From M3007 sp044224705 (lineage in GTDB: Bacteria > Bacteroidota > Bacteroidia > Chitinophagales > Saprospiraceae), in contig JBGAJY010000003.1 of assembly GCA_044224705.1 (NCBI GenBank), positions 10,458 through 74,457 on the forward strand: a stretch of 64,000 bases of DNA, written 5' to 3'. The notes under the pieces are model-generated. The model made no database searches and was not told the origin of the DNA. It saw only the letters and a program-made list of their open reading frames with translations. The translations under genes and the position numbers were made by a program. Position 1 is the stretch's first letter, and every line of letters begins with the position of its first letter. Shown here piece after piece: positions 26,853 to 39,300 of this stretch.

Positions 26853-29348
26853 TTACTGTTTTACCAGTTTTTGCACCGGCCCGGGTTGTCCCTCTGACCA
26901 GGCCCGGACGAGGTAAAGACCCGCCGGCAACTGGCTGATATCCAGCTCGGTACTCTCCTGTTCAGCTTCCACGCGGGTGCTGAACAGCATTTTCCCGAAG
27001 GTGTCGCACACGTCCACGCGGGTATTTCCGCCAGCCTGGCCGAAGGCGACAGTCACCCGGGTTTGCGCCGGGTTGGGCGACAGGGTCATGTAGTTATCGC
27101 CCGTCGAATCGCCCAGTTGCAGCTGCCACGAATCGCTGCGTTCGGCCGCCGCATCGGCATTGCCGCCAGGCAGATAGGACAGGGTGCTGAAGTTCACGAT
27201 ACTGCTGTAGGCCGAGTAGGTATTGCCGCTGCATTTGGCACGCACCCGCACTTGGTAGCTGGTATTGGCCTGCAAACCAGTGACTTGCACAACGATTACC
27301 GGCAAGCCGACAAATGTTGTCCAGTTGGAATTGGAAGATTTTTTGATCTGCAGATCATACGACAACGCGCCGTTGGACGGACTCCAGCTGATGGTGGCTT
27401 TGTTGTAGGAAATATTGCCCGCTGAGAGCCCGGCAGGCGTGGCGCAACTGCCGCCGCCGCCGCCGCTGGCCGGCGTGGTAAATGAGGTGGTGATGTAACT
27501 GGAGTACGTGGTTCCACACACGGTTCGAACCCGCACATTGTAGGTGGTGCTCGGGGCTAATCCACTGATATTGTAGGCCGTTCCACTCACAGTCACCTCG
27601 CCGCCCCAAGTGTTCGATAAGGCGATTTTCCAGGAGATCCGGTACGAACTGGCTCCACTCACAGTGCTCCACGAACAGCTCGCCGCGCTCGAAGAGGTGG
27701 CCGTGGCGCTCAGGTTGGCGGGGGCGTTGCAGCTACCTCCTCCACCGCCGCCTCCGCCGCCTTCACCGACGCCGGTTTTGAAAATGACGCCATTCATATA
27801 GCCCGAGTTGTTGGCGCCGCAATTGCTGCGAATGGTCACCTCCACTTCGTCGCTGGACGGCAAACCGCTCAGGGCCTGCGGGCTCACCGCGTTGCTGATG
27901 GTGTTCCACGACGAGGCGCCCACGGCGCGCCATTGCAGGGAATACGAACTGGCGCCCCCCACGGCCGTCCACGAAATGGTTGCATTGGTGCCGCTCAAAC
28001 CCGAGACCGTGATGCCGGTCGGGGGATTACAACCGTTGCTCGGGGCGCAGCTGGCGGCAAGGCAAGTGGCAGAGCCAACTTCGGTGCGCACCTTGTTGCC
28101 CGGCTGCGAGCCAAAGCCGTTCGAGAAATTGATCCCGTAATTCGTTAAGTGGCAGTAACTCATGATGGTACCGCCGTTCTGCGGCGCCGGGCCGGGGGCG
28201 CAACCGCCTTCGGTCGTATAACAATTGTCGAGTGCGCCGCCGCTCCAGCCGCACCATTGGGTGTGGTTGGAACCCAGGTTGTGACCCATTTCGTGGGTGA
28301 GCACTTCCACGGTCCAGGAGTAGGTCGGGACGTTGGAATAGCTCGTGGCGATGTCGCTGTAAGCATAACTGTACGCCGGAAAACACAACACATCCACGTA
28401 GGCAATCCCGCCCAGTCCGTTGCCGCCGATCCCCACCAGGTGTGCGATGTCGGCATTGAAACTGGTGCGGAAACCCTGAAACTGCGTGAGCGCCGTACTG
28501 CTGCTCGAGGTGGAATACGGATCCTGCGTGGTCCAGACAAACACCTGCGACAGTTTGGTGCTGATGCCCTCGTTGGCGTACAGGGTAGCGAGCTGGTTGA
28601 ACACGGCGGAGAGGTAATCCACCGTGGCCTGCACGGAGCCTTTGTTTTGAAACAAGGCGAAATCGGTTTCAAAAAACACCCGCACACAGCCGCTCACATC
28701 GGGCGTCAGTTGTTCGGTTTCCTCTGGAGAGGCTTTGCCGCGGTCATCGGTGAAGCACTCGAAGGGGTTGGACTGCGACAGGCGGTTTTCGGAATACAGC
28801 ACGTAGACCGTTTCATTTCCGGGCGTTTCGAGGCGCCCGAGCACCTGGTTGCCGCCGCGCGGACTGGAGAAAATACCGGCCACGTCGTGTTCGAAAAAAC
28901 TGAACGCCGCGATGGATGCATCGTCGCCGCGCAGCACGCCCCGGTAGTGGACGCCTGGTGCGTACGCCACCGGCTCCCCTTTCGAAGCGCTCGTCGAAAC
29001 GGAAAAATCGGGGCTCAGGGGGTCGGACTGGATCAGGTCGAGCGTCAGAATTTGACCATGAAAAGGAAGTTGGAGGGTGAGGGCTTCGGGCCGGGTGGTG
29101 GTGATGTGGGCCAGGACTGAGGGATCGAGGGCGAGCAACTGCGCATCTCGGGCGAATCGGGCGGCGGCCACATCCAGCTGCTGGGCCGCCGGTCCGAAAG
29201 GAGAAGCGGATTCGAATTTGACGCCCTGATCGCGATAATGTCGGACAAGAGAGGGAACGGGTTTCAGGGTTTGGGCGCCGAGCCAGGAGGTGGGAAAAAA
29301 TAGCAGCGCCAGTGCGCCGAAGCACACATACCGAAGGAAGAACTTCAT
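26853..29348 (-). CDS. Secreted reprolysin-like metalloprotease with fibronectin type III repeats and T9SS domain
   Basis: An 831-residue exported protease. A signal peptide (MKFFLRYVCFGALALLFFP) and long propeptide precede an M12-type catalytic domain at about 220-430, with zinc motif LTHEMGHNLGSNHTQWC (HExxHxxGxxH) and Met-turn GTIMSYCHL. About four fibronectin-like modules follow (450-770), each with the CNPPTGITVSGLSG or CATPAGLSAGNISY type of opening, separated by a glycine-rich linker (a run of nine Gly). The C-terminal sorting domain starts NYMTLSPNPAQTRVTVAFG and ends PVQKLVKQ. It should cleave proteins outside the cell or on its surface. Confidence 0.92.
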   Translation of the reverse strand: MKFFLRYVCFGALALLFFPTSWLGAQTLKPVPSLVRHYRDQGVKFESASPFGPAAQQLDVAAARFARDAQLLALDPSVLAHITTTRPEALTLQLPFHGQILTLDLIQSDPLSPDFSVSTSASKGEPVAYAPGVHYRGVLRGDDASIAAFSFFEHDVAGIFSSPRGGNQVLGRLETPGNETVYVLYSENRLSQSNPFECFTDDRGKASPEETEQLTPDVSGCVRVFFETDFALFQNKGSVQATVDYLSAVFNQLATLYANEGISTKLSQVFVWTTQDPYSTSSSSTALTQFQGFRTSFNADIAHLVGIGGNGLGGIAYVDVLCFPAYSYAYSDIATSYSNVPTYSWTVEVLTHEMGHNLGSNHTQWCGWSGGALDNCYTTEGGCAPGPAPQNGGTIMSYCHLTNYGINFSNGFGSQPGNKVRTEVGSATCLAASCAPSNGCNPPTGITVSGLSGTNATISWTAVGGASSYSLQWRAVGASSWNTISNAVSPQALSGLPSSDEVEVTIRSNCGANNSGYMNGVIFKTGVGEGGGGGGGGGSCNAPANLSATATSSSAASCSWSTVSGASSYRISWKIALSNTWGGEVTVSGTAYNISGLAPSTTYNVRVRTVCGTTYSSYITTSFTTPASGGGGGSCATPAGLSAGNISYNKATISWSPSNGALSYDLQIKKSSNSNWTTFVGLPVIVVQVTGLQANTSYQVRVRAKCSGNTYSAYSSIVNFSTLSYLPGGNADAAAERSDSWQLQLGDSTGDNYMTLSPNPAQTRVTVAFGQAGGNTRVDVCDTFGKMLFSTRVEAEQESTELDISQLPAGLYLVRAWSEGQPGPVQKLVKQ

Positions 29349-29742
29349 GATTAAACGGCTTTTGAAATGGATGAAAAAATCGGTCTCTGTTTCCTTTTGG
29401 ATTAAAATTCAGGAGTAAAGCCAAACGAACGGCAGTTGTTTCCGTTGCAGTATTTCTTAACAGTTGTTAAAATTTTAATTGTAGAAAATGTTGACTATGT
29501 GCAAGTTGCCGTTTTCTTTTGGCTAGAGCACGTTTCCGCGGCATAGCCCTCCGCTCTCTAAAAAAAGTCTGTTGGCCACCCTGCGTTGAAAAAAATGGAA
29601 CAAAAAAAAATTTAACAAAAACGATGACCAATCTCATCGCCGGCAGCCTGTTTGAGCGGGGTGCGCTTCATCCGAACATTCTCTACCTTCGCGCTGTTTT
29701 TTGAGCCGCATTTCAAAATAAAACCATCGCAGCCTCACCATC
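29349..29742. other. AT-rich divergent promoter region
   Basis: This stretch separates the leftward metalloprotease gene and rightward gcvP. It is markedly AT-rich with A-tracts near 29588-29625 and a short palindrome TTAACAGTTGTTAA at 29457-29470. A TACCTTCG at 29684-29691 resembles a -7 box for gcvP. No glycine riboswitch features (paired aptamers with conserved GGAGA) were found, and no gene is supported. Confidence 0.5.
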
Positions 29743-32607
<2,865 letters not shown>

Positions 32608-32618
32608 CCCGATTGATC

Positions 32619-32708
32619 TTTTGAGGCGACATCTTGCGAGGAACAAAAAAGATGTCGCCTCAAAAAGCCGGGGTGACACCTTTCCCGTTCCTCGAAAGAT
32701 GTCACCCC
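32619..32708. terminator. Paired hairpins with complementary loops after gcvP
   Basis: Hairpin 1 pairs 32619-32635 with 32649-32665 (17 bases, perfect). Hairpin 2 pairs 32670-32684 with 32694-32708 (one mismatch). The first loop contains CGAGGAAC and the second GTTCCTCG, exact complements. The outer arms of one hairpin can also pair with arms of the other, so several folds compete. It lies between convergent genes and could stop transcription from both sides. Confidence 0.75.
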
Positions 32709-32733
32709 TTTGCCTGCGACTTTTCAACAGTCG

Positions 32734-35700
32734 TTAACGCTGCAATAAAAACCGCAGGGTCGTTCGCTTCCCGTTTTCCGGCAAGATTTCAAGAAAATAC
32801 AAGCCTGCCGGCAGTTCCGGTTGGAGCGCCAGGGTTTCCTGCGCATTGGCGCGTTGGACGGATTGCTCCTGCACCAGACTGCTCTGGGCGTTCAGCACCC
32901 GCAATTGAACGGCGCCCCCCGATTCCTCCTTTAAATTGATCCATAAAGTGCCATCCGTGGGGTTAGGAAAAATCTGTGCACTGTTTTGCCTTTGACTCGA
33001 AACGATATTCGGGTCAAAACTGACCGACTGCGTCGGCGCGCAGGCGAAGGTGTTTAAATGCGTCTCGTATTGCAACCCCGAAGCCAGCCGTGCGAAAACG
33101 TGCAGAAAAACCGGGTTGGACTGCGCGGGTAACTGATATGAGAACACGTCCGATTGCCCTGTGGCCAGACTGTCCACTAGCGGCTTGAACCGCACGGAGT
33201 AGAACGGCGAGAAATTCGGGTTGCGCACCGCATAATCGCGGCCGCCGGGCGAGGTGTAGGTCGAGTTGTTCGCCGGAGCCAGGGCCGCTACGCCGTCGGG
33301 CACCTGGAAAGCGGCGTATGCCAGTTTATCGGCGCAATTGTTCGTCACCCGGATGCGGTAGGTCCGGTTTTGCCCTGGGTCGAGCGACACGCCGAGCAGT
33401 TCGTATTTGACGCAACCGGCCACCTTGGTGTCGCAGGCCGTTTCGACTGAATTTACAGTGATCGTAAAACAGCAGGTTGCCGTGGCTCCGCAGGAGTCGG
33501 CAGCGGAAAAGCACACCTGGTGAATTCCCGCCGCGAATGCGCTGCCGCTGGCCGGGCCGCCGGTCTGCGTGATCCCGATACCCGGACAGGTACAATCGCT
33601 CGTGGCCGTGGCTGCGGAGAAACTGAGCGGCATTGTGCTGCTTCCGGCAGGAAGGTTTACAGCCAGATTGGCCGGACAATCGAGGTTCAAAACGCCAGGC
33701 AGCAGGTCGGGATATTTTAAAATGTACGTCGCGAGCGTATCGCAGTCGTCGCCACCGGTGGCGATGGGGATTACAAGGGTATCGGGCTGGCTGTACGATT
33801 GCCCGAAGAGCGTGACCTGCTCGCCGGGACAAAACTCGATGACCCGGGTAACCGTAGGCGGCGGCAGGAGGGTGACGACCACCGTATCGCGTTGTTTACC
33901 TCCGCAGGCATCGGTCGCTTCCACCCAGAATGTGCCGGGAAAGAAGATGTTCCGGTACGGCCCGCTGGAACCGTCGTCCCAGAGATAAGAGGCAAATCCG
34001 TCTCCCGCGTACAAAGTGCTTAAAGGCCCTGCGCACAGGCCAAAGTCTTCACCCAGATCGAGCACCGGAGCAGCGGGCGGCGCGAATGTCGTGCTGTCCA
34101 GGTTGTTCCGGTAAGTGCATTCCGGGAAGCCCGAAGCGGCCAGCTCATCCGGCGAAAACGGTGTTGGCAGGTTTACGGCGAGATTTACGACGCTGAAAAT
34201 CTTGACCGGCCCGCCGATCCCGTTAGGAAACAAACCGGCCTTGAACGAACCGAATTCGCAGCCGTTATCCGATTGTGTGTCAATTTGATAGATGCCCAAC
34301 AAAGTCGCCGGCCCGCTGGTTGGGTTGGCATCGTAAAACGCCACGGGTACACTTGCCGGCAGCGGCGTGCTGCCGAAATTGCACAGCAGATAATTGATCT
34401 TGAGCGAATCGCCGGCACAGTTCAGTGCGCCGAAATTGAAAATAAAATCTGCCGCCGGCAGGTCGAGCGTGTAATACGCCAGCGTGTCGCAACCGCCGGT
34501 GGTGGACGCGATCGTGTCCACGTAGGTGCCCGGTTGGTCGTACAACTGGCCATCGATCAGCACCGAATCGCCCGTGCAAAGCGTGAGCGTATCGAACCGC
34601 AGGGGTAGCTCCGCCGCCAGCAGCACGTAGGTCGCCAGCGTGTCGCAGGCGCCGTTCTGACCGGGAAAAACCGTTTCCACGACGCCGGGTGCGAAGTGGC
34701 TCTGGCCGCCGATGACGAAGGACTGATCGGGGCACAGCGCCAGCGTGTCGGTCCATTCGGGTTGAGGCAGCAAGCCGGCCGTGATCTGAAAAATCGTATC
34801 GCAGCCCTGCGCATTGTCGCTATATGCGGTAAAAACGCCCACAGTGTCGATGCTCAAACCATGTAGCGCGACCGATGTGCCCGGGCAAAACTGAACATTT
34901 TCCTGCACGAAAACGATTCCGTCGGCATCGGACAAGTAGGCAAAACTGGCGCCGATGCCCAGGTCGCCGCCGCTCAGCACGCCCATTTGAAAAACACCGG
35001 CCGTGTTGGTCACGTGCGCCAACTGGCTTTCGCCCAGTAGGTTCAGACTGATCGGCACCGTGGCGGCCACATAAGCGCCGTTGGAGCCCGGCACCGGCTG
35101 AAAGCCGCCCGCTGGCAAAGGCGTTCCGTTGAGTGTAAAACTGTTTTCATTACCACTGGCCGTCGTCAGGAACAGGTACAGCGGAGCGGCATTGGTCCGC
35201 AGGAATGAAGCCTCGCCCGGCCCGCTGCATCCTCCGACTGACGGAGGGAGCGGCGGTACGAGCGCGCCACCCAGATTGCAGCCGTGGCCTGTTACCTGCC
35301 AGGCGTAGACTGGCTGACTGGACTGGATCAAATGGCTTCCGGCTTCGATGGCCAGGGCCAGCGTTTCGCCGGCATCGAGCGGGCCGCCCTGCGGCAGGCC
35401 GTCGAGTTGGACGATGGTGCCGGCATCCGTGGCTACGATGAACGTGTATTCCGTGCCGGTGAGAAAACCTTTTTGTACCACGTATTCCATGCCCAGTTGC
35501 TCCACCGGCACGAGCTGGTCGCCGCCGCCGTCGAGGCAACTGCCGCCGTACAACTCACCGCCTTCCAGCAGATCGTCTTTTACCGTGATCGCGATGGGTT
35601 TGTCGGCCGTCACGTGCGTTCCGCCCGGTTGCGCGCTGGCCGGCTGGCTGGCGGTCTGTAAATAAAAGGTTTCCCCCCGGTTCAGGGAGATATCGAATGT

Positions 35701-36282
35701 AATGTTCGAAGGGTGGTCTACAAACCAGCTAGTCGGTGTGGTGGTGATCGTGGTGTTATCCTCGGTTGCTACAATCACAAAGCCCGAATGTGGCTGTGGA
35801 AAGGTCATGGGGTTGTCGAGGAAGTTTTGAAACGGCAGGTAAAATTCTTTGCCCAGGGCGCTGCGGCCTTTGAGGGAAAAAATTTCCGGACTGGTTTGCG
35901 TCTCACCCAGCACCTCGTAATACGCCGTGATGGGTGCGCTCGACTGGATCAGTAAGCCTCTTTTGAAGGCCAGGTTATTGTGCCGGGTTTCCACATACTC
36001 CAGCCAGGGTGTCAGGTCAAGGGTGGCGTTGTCGTAGGCGGCGAGATTGAGCGTCAGCACAGGAAACGTATCATTGATGGGTTCCCAGACCTTGATGGAA
36101 GCGGGGCTGCCGGAAGTGAAAACGCGCAGGAGAGCAGGGCGGTCGGCGTTTTCCAGCCCCTGTGTGGCTTGCAGGATCTCCGGCGCGGCGAACCAAAATT
36201 CAGTATCCTGTTGTGCGTTGAGCAGGCCGGGAATGAGCCAGAGGCAGCACAGGGAAATCGCGAAGGCGTGGATTTTTAACAT
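32734..36282 (-). CDS. Giant secreted protein with IgGFc-binding-type N-terminus, Cys repeats and T9SS domain (paralogue A)
   Basis: About 1,182 residues. A signal peptide (MLKIHAFAISLCCLWLIPGL) is followed by an IgGFc-binding-protein-type N-terminal domain (DTEFWFAAPEI, ATEDNTTITTTP, KPIAITVKDDLLEGG, QKGFLTGTEYTFIVATD). Then come about four roughly 50-residue modules of the form LCxGxSVxIxGxxYxxPGxYxDT...GCDTLAxY, a CARDB-like and an Ig-like region, a HYR-like module (ANLAVNLPAGSSTMPLSF, with CTCPGI) and a C-terminal sorting domain (IFPNPTDGTLWINL to RFLLQR). The ORF extends 30 codons upstream, but the signal peptide fixes the start at 36282. It is a likely adhesin or surface-layer protein; ligand unknown. 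A close paralogue is encoded 104 bases upstream. Confidence 0.85.
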   Translation of the reverse strand: MLKIHAFAISLCCLWLIPGLLNAQQDTEFWFAAPEILQATQGLENADRPALLRVFTSGSPASIKVWEPINDTFPVLTLNLAAYDNATLDLTPWLEYVETRHNNLAFKRGLLIQSSAPITAYYEVLGETQTSPEIFSLKGRSALGKEFYLPFQNFLDNPMTFPQPHSGFVIVATEDNTTITTTPTSWFVDHPSNITFDISLNRGETFYLQTASQPASAQPGGTHVTADKPIAITVKDDLLEGGELYGGSCLDGGGDQLVPVEQLGMEYVVQKGFLTGTEYTFIVATDAGTIVQLDGLPQGGPLDAGETLALAIEAGSHLIQSSQPVYAWQVTGHGCNLGGALVPPLPPSVGGCSGPGEASFLRTNAAPLYLFLTTASGNENSFTLNGTPLPAGGFQPVPGSNGAYVAATVPISLNLLGESQLAHVTNTAGVFQMGVLSGGDLGIGASFAYLSDADGIVFVQENVQFCPGTSVALHGLSIDTVGVFTAYSDNAQGCDTIFQITAGLLPQPEWTDTLALCPDQSFVIGGQSHFAPGVVETVFPGQNGACDTLATYVLLAAELPLRFDTLTLCTGDSVLIDGQLYDQPGTYVDTIASTTGGCDTLAYYTLDLPAADFIFNFGALNCAGDSLKINYLLCNFGSTPLPASVPVAFYDANPTSGPATLLGIYQIDTQSDNGCEFGSFKAGLFPNGIGGPVKIFSVVNLAVNLPTPFSPDELAASGFPECTYRNNLDSTTFAPPAAPVLDLGEDFGLCAGPLSTLYAGDGFASYLWDDGSSGPYRNIFFPGTFWVEATDACGGKQRDTVVVTLLPPPTVTRVIEFCPGEQVTLFGQSYSQPDTLVIPIATGGDDCDTLATYILKYPDLLPGVLNLDCPANLAVNLPAGSSTMPLSFSAATATSDCTCPGIGITQTGGPASGSAFAAGIHQVCFSAADSCGATATCCFTITVNSVETACDTKVAGCVKYELLGVSLDPGQNRTYRIRVTNNCADKLAYAAFQVPDGVAALAPANNSTYTSPGGRDYAVRNPNFSPFYSVRFKPLVDSLATGQSDVFSYQLPAQSNPVFLHVFARLASGLQYETHLNTFACAPTQSVSFDPNIVSSQRQNSAQIFPNPTDGTLWINLKEESGGAVQLRVLNAQSSLVQEQSVQRANAQETLALQPELPAGLYFLEILPENGKRTTLRFLLQR

Positions 36283-36386
36283 GAAAGAACGGTTTTTGAA
36301 TGTGTGAATAAAAACGATCAGGGCGCCGCTGCGTGGTAATGAAGCGCGCAGCAGCGTCCTGAAATGGGGCAAAATGGAAAGAAGAT

Positions 36387-39300
36387 TCAGCGTTGAAGGA
36401 CGAACCGGACCACCTGGGGCACGCCGTCGTCGGCGATCATGTGCAGGTAATACAAGCCGTTGGGCAATTCGGGGCGGAGCAGCAATTGCACCGCTTCATC
36501 CATCGGCGCCTGCACGGGTTGCTCCTGAACGCGCTCGCCCTGGGCATTGAAAATCTGTAGCAGGATGGGCTGTTGCGGAATTTCGGACAAACTCACCCAC
36601 AACGTTCCGTCAGTCGGGTTGGGAAACACCCGGAGCCAGCCGGAAGCCGGTTCGCGTTCCTGTTCCATGCCCGGATCGGGCTTGGAGCCTGTCTCCGGTA
36701 TAACCGGGCAATAGAACGTGTTCAGGTGCACTTCGTAGTAAATCTGCGGTTCGAGCCGCACCATCGCATGGATGAACAGCGGATCGGCAGCCTGAGCGGG
36801 CAAGCGATACTGGAACACGTCGTACTCTCCGTTGGCAATGCTGTCCGACACCGATTTGAAGCGCACCGAGTAGAACGGCGAGTAGTTCGGATTGCGCACC
36901 AGGTACGTGCGGCCGCTGGGCGCCACGAAGGTGGAATTCTCCACCGGGTACAGCGCATTGTACCCGTCGGGGACCTGTATAGCCGTGTAAATCAGTCGGT
37001 TGCTGCAATTGTTGGTCAACCGGATGGTGTAGCGGCGATTGAGCTCCGCATCCGTGCTGATTTCCAGCAATTCAAATTTGACGCAACCGATCGTTTTGAC
37101 GTCGCAAGGCTCGGCTGCCGCCTGCACGGCCACGTTGAAGCAGCAGGACGCAGTATTGCCGCAGGAATCGGCAGCGGAAAAACACACCTGCGTATTACCA
37201 ACGGGGAAAGCGCTGTTGCTGGGAAGCCCCGAGGTCTGGTGCAAAAAAATGCCCGGGCAGGGACAATCGCTTGTTGCCGTGGCGGGGTCGAAGTGGATGA
37301 CTACCGCAGTCTGGCCGGGAGCAGCTTCCACAGAAATGTCGGACGGACAATGGATCGATACAGCCGTGGGCACGGTCGGGGTGAGGTATTGGAGCACGTA
37401 AGTTGCAAGCGTATCGCAGCCTCCGGTCGTGGAGGGAAGGGTGTCGAGTATGGTGCCCGGTTCGGTGTAAGTTTGTCCGTCGATGATCACTTCATCGCCT
37501 TTGCAGAATTGGATCGTTTGAGTAAAAGACGGTTGCGGCAACCAGCTGAGCGTATAGGTTGCGATCGTATCGCAACCTTCGTCCATTCCTGCCGGCAGGG
37601 TGTCCACTACGATACCAGGCTGCGTATAGGATTGGCCGTTGATGATCACTGCATCGCCCGGGCAGAATTCGATTGTCTGACTAATGGTCGGGTTCGGCAA
37701 CATGATGAGCGTATAGGTCAGTATCTTATCGCAGCTGCCGTCCGTCGAGGCTACGGTATCGATCACGGTGCCGGATTGTGTATAGAATTGTCCGTTGATG
37801 ATCACGCCGTCGCCGGGGCAGAAGCCAACCGTAAGTGCCTGGGTAGGTAATGGCAGCACAGTTACCGTGAACGTATCGGAAAAGGTGCAGCCACCGGCAG
37901 TTTCAGCAAAAATGGTATATGTGGTCGTTTCAGTGGGTTGAATAGTCACGGTGCCGCAATCCGCGCAGCTCAGTCCGGCGGCTGGCGACCATGCGTAGGT
38001 GTCGTAGCCGTCGACGTTGGCCGAGCCCGACTGGCCCAGGCAAAGCGTCAAATCAGCCAGCTGGCCCTGGAAAACGGTGTCCATGCTGAATTGCACCGTG
38101 TCGCGCTGAACGCGACCGCAGGCATCTTTCACTTCCACGTGGTAGCTGCCGGGGCTGCCCGCGGAGAAGGTCTGGCCGGTGCTGCCGTCCTGCCACAGGT
38201 AAGCAATAAAGTCGTTGCCCACGTCAAAAACCACGGTGCCGGACGCGCACAGGTGTACATCGGGACCCAGGTCGAGCGGTGTTTGGGCAGGTGGTGTGAA
38301 GTTGGTTATGCTGAGGTTGTTGGCGTAGTTGCACTCCACAACATTTGTAATCGGGAAATCGTCGGCCGACAGCGGGTAGCTGCCCGAGCCGTCGTCGCTG
38401 ACCATCGAATAAACCACGCCATTTTCCACCACATCCAGATCAATACCATCCAACAAAAGGTTGAGGCAACTGTCCGCATTGGCGGCACCTACCAGGAATG
38501 ACATCGATGCGGAAGGTGTCCCGTTAAAAGGATTGGCATTATAGATTCGAATCCAGACTTCGTCGGGCAATGGCGCAGCACCGAGGTTGCACAGGACGCC
38601 GGAAAGCCGGATTGTCCCCCCATCACATTCGACCTCCTCAATTTGAAATTCCAGGTCCATCGGCGCCGGAACAAGAGTCGTGTAAGCCAGGGTATCACAG
38701 GCATCGGGCGAAGTGGAGTACAAGGTGTCGAGGTAAGTGCCGGGAACTGAATATACATTGCCATGTACGTTCAGACTTTCCCCCGGACAAAGCGAGAGGG
38801 TATCATAAGTGACGGGTTGGTCGGCGCGCAGCAGCACATAGGTCGCCAGGGTGTCGCAGCCGCCGCTGAGCGACGGGATGGTGTCGATGACGACGCCGGG
38901 TTGGTCGTAGGAAATCCCGCCGATGGTGATGGATTGGCCGGGGCAGAGGGAGATGGTAGAGAGAGTGGCGGGGAATGGAAGCAGGGTGGAAGTCAACTCA
39001 AAAACAGTGTCGCAACATTGAGAAGAGCTCACCGTGGTGGTGAAAAAACCACTCGAGTCGATGGTCATCCCATGCCAAACGAAACTTTCTCCCGAACAAA
39101 ATTCAACGTTTTCCTGGACCACCGTCTGGTTGCCGAAATCCGAAAAAAAAGCAAAACGGCAACCTGTGCCGGAAGGAGTGCCGTTGAGAAAACCCATCTG
39201 GAACACCCCAGCCGAGTTCGACACAATCGAGGAAGCGCCTGGAACCACCTGAGAACTTGTGAAAGGCAATGCTGCTGCGACAAATGCCCCGTTGGAGCCG

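Noticed and set aside
29349..29742. Glycine riboswitch ahead of gcvP
   Set aside because: No tandem aptamer cores or conserved glycine-riboswitch motifs were found; the region is AT-rich promoter-like DNA.
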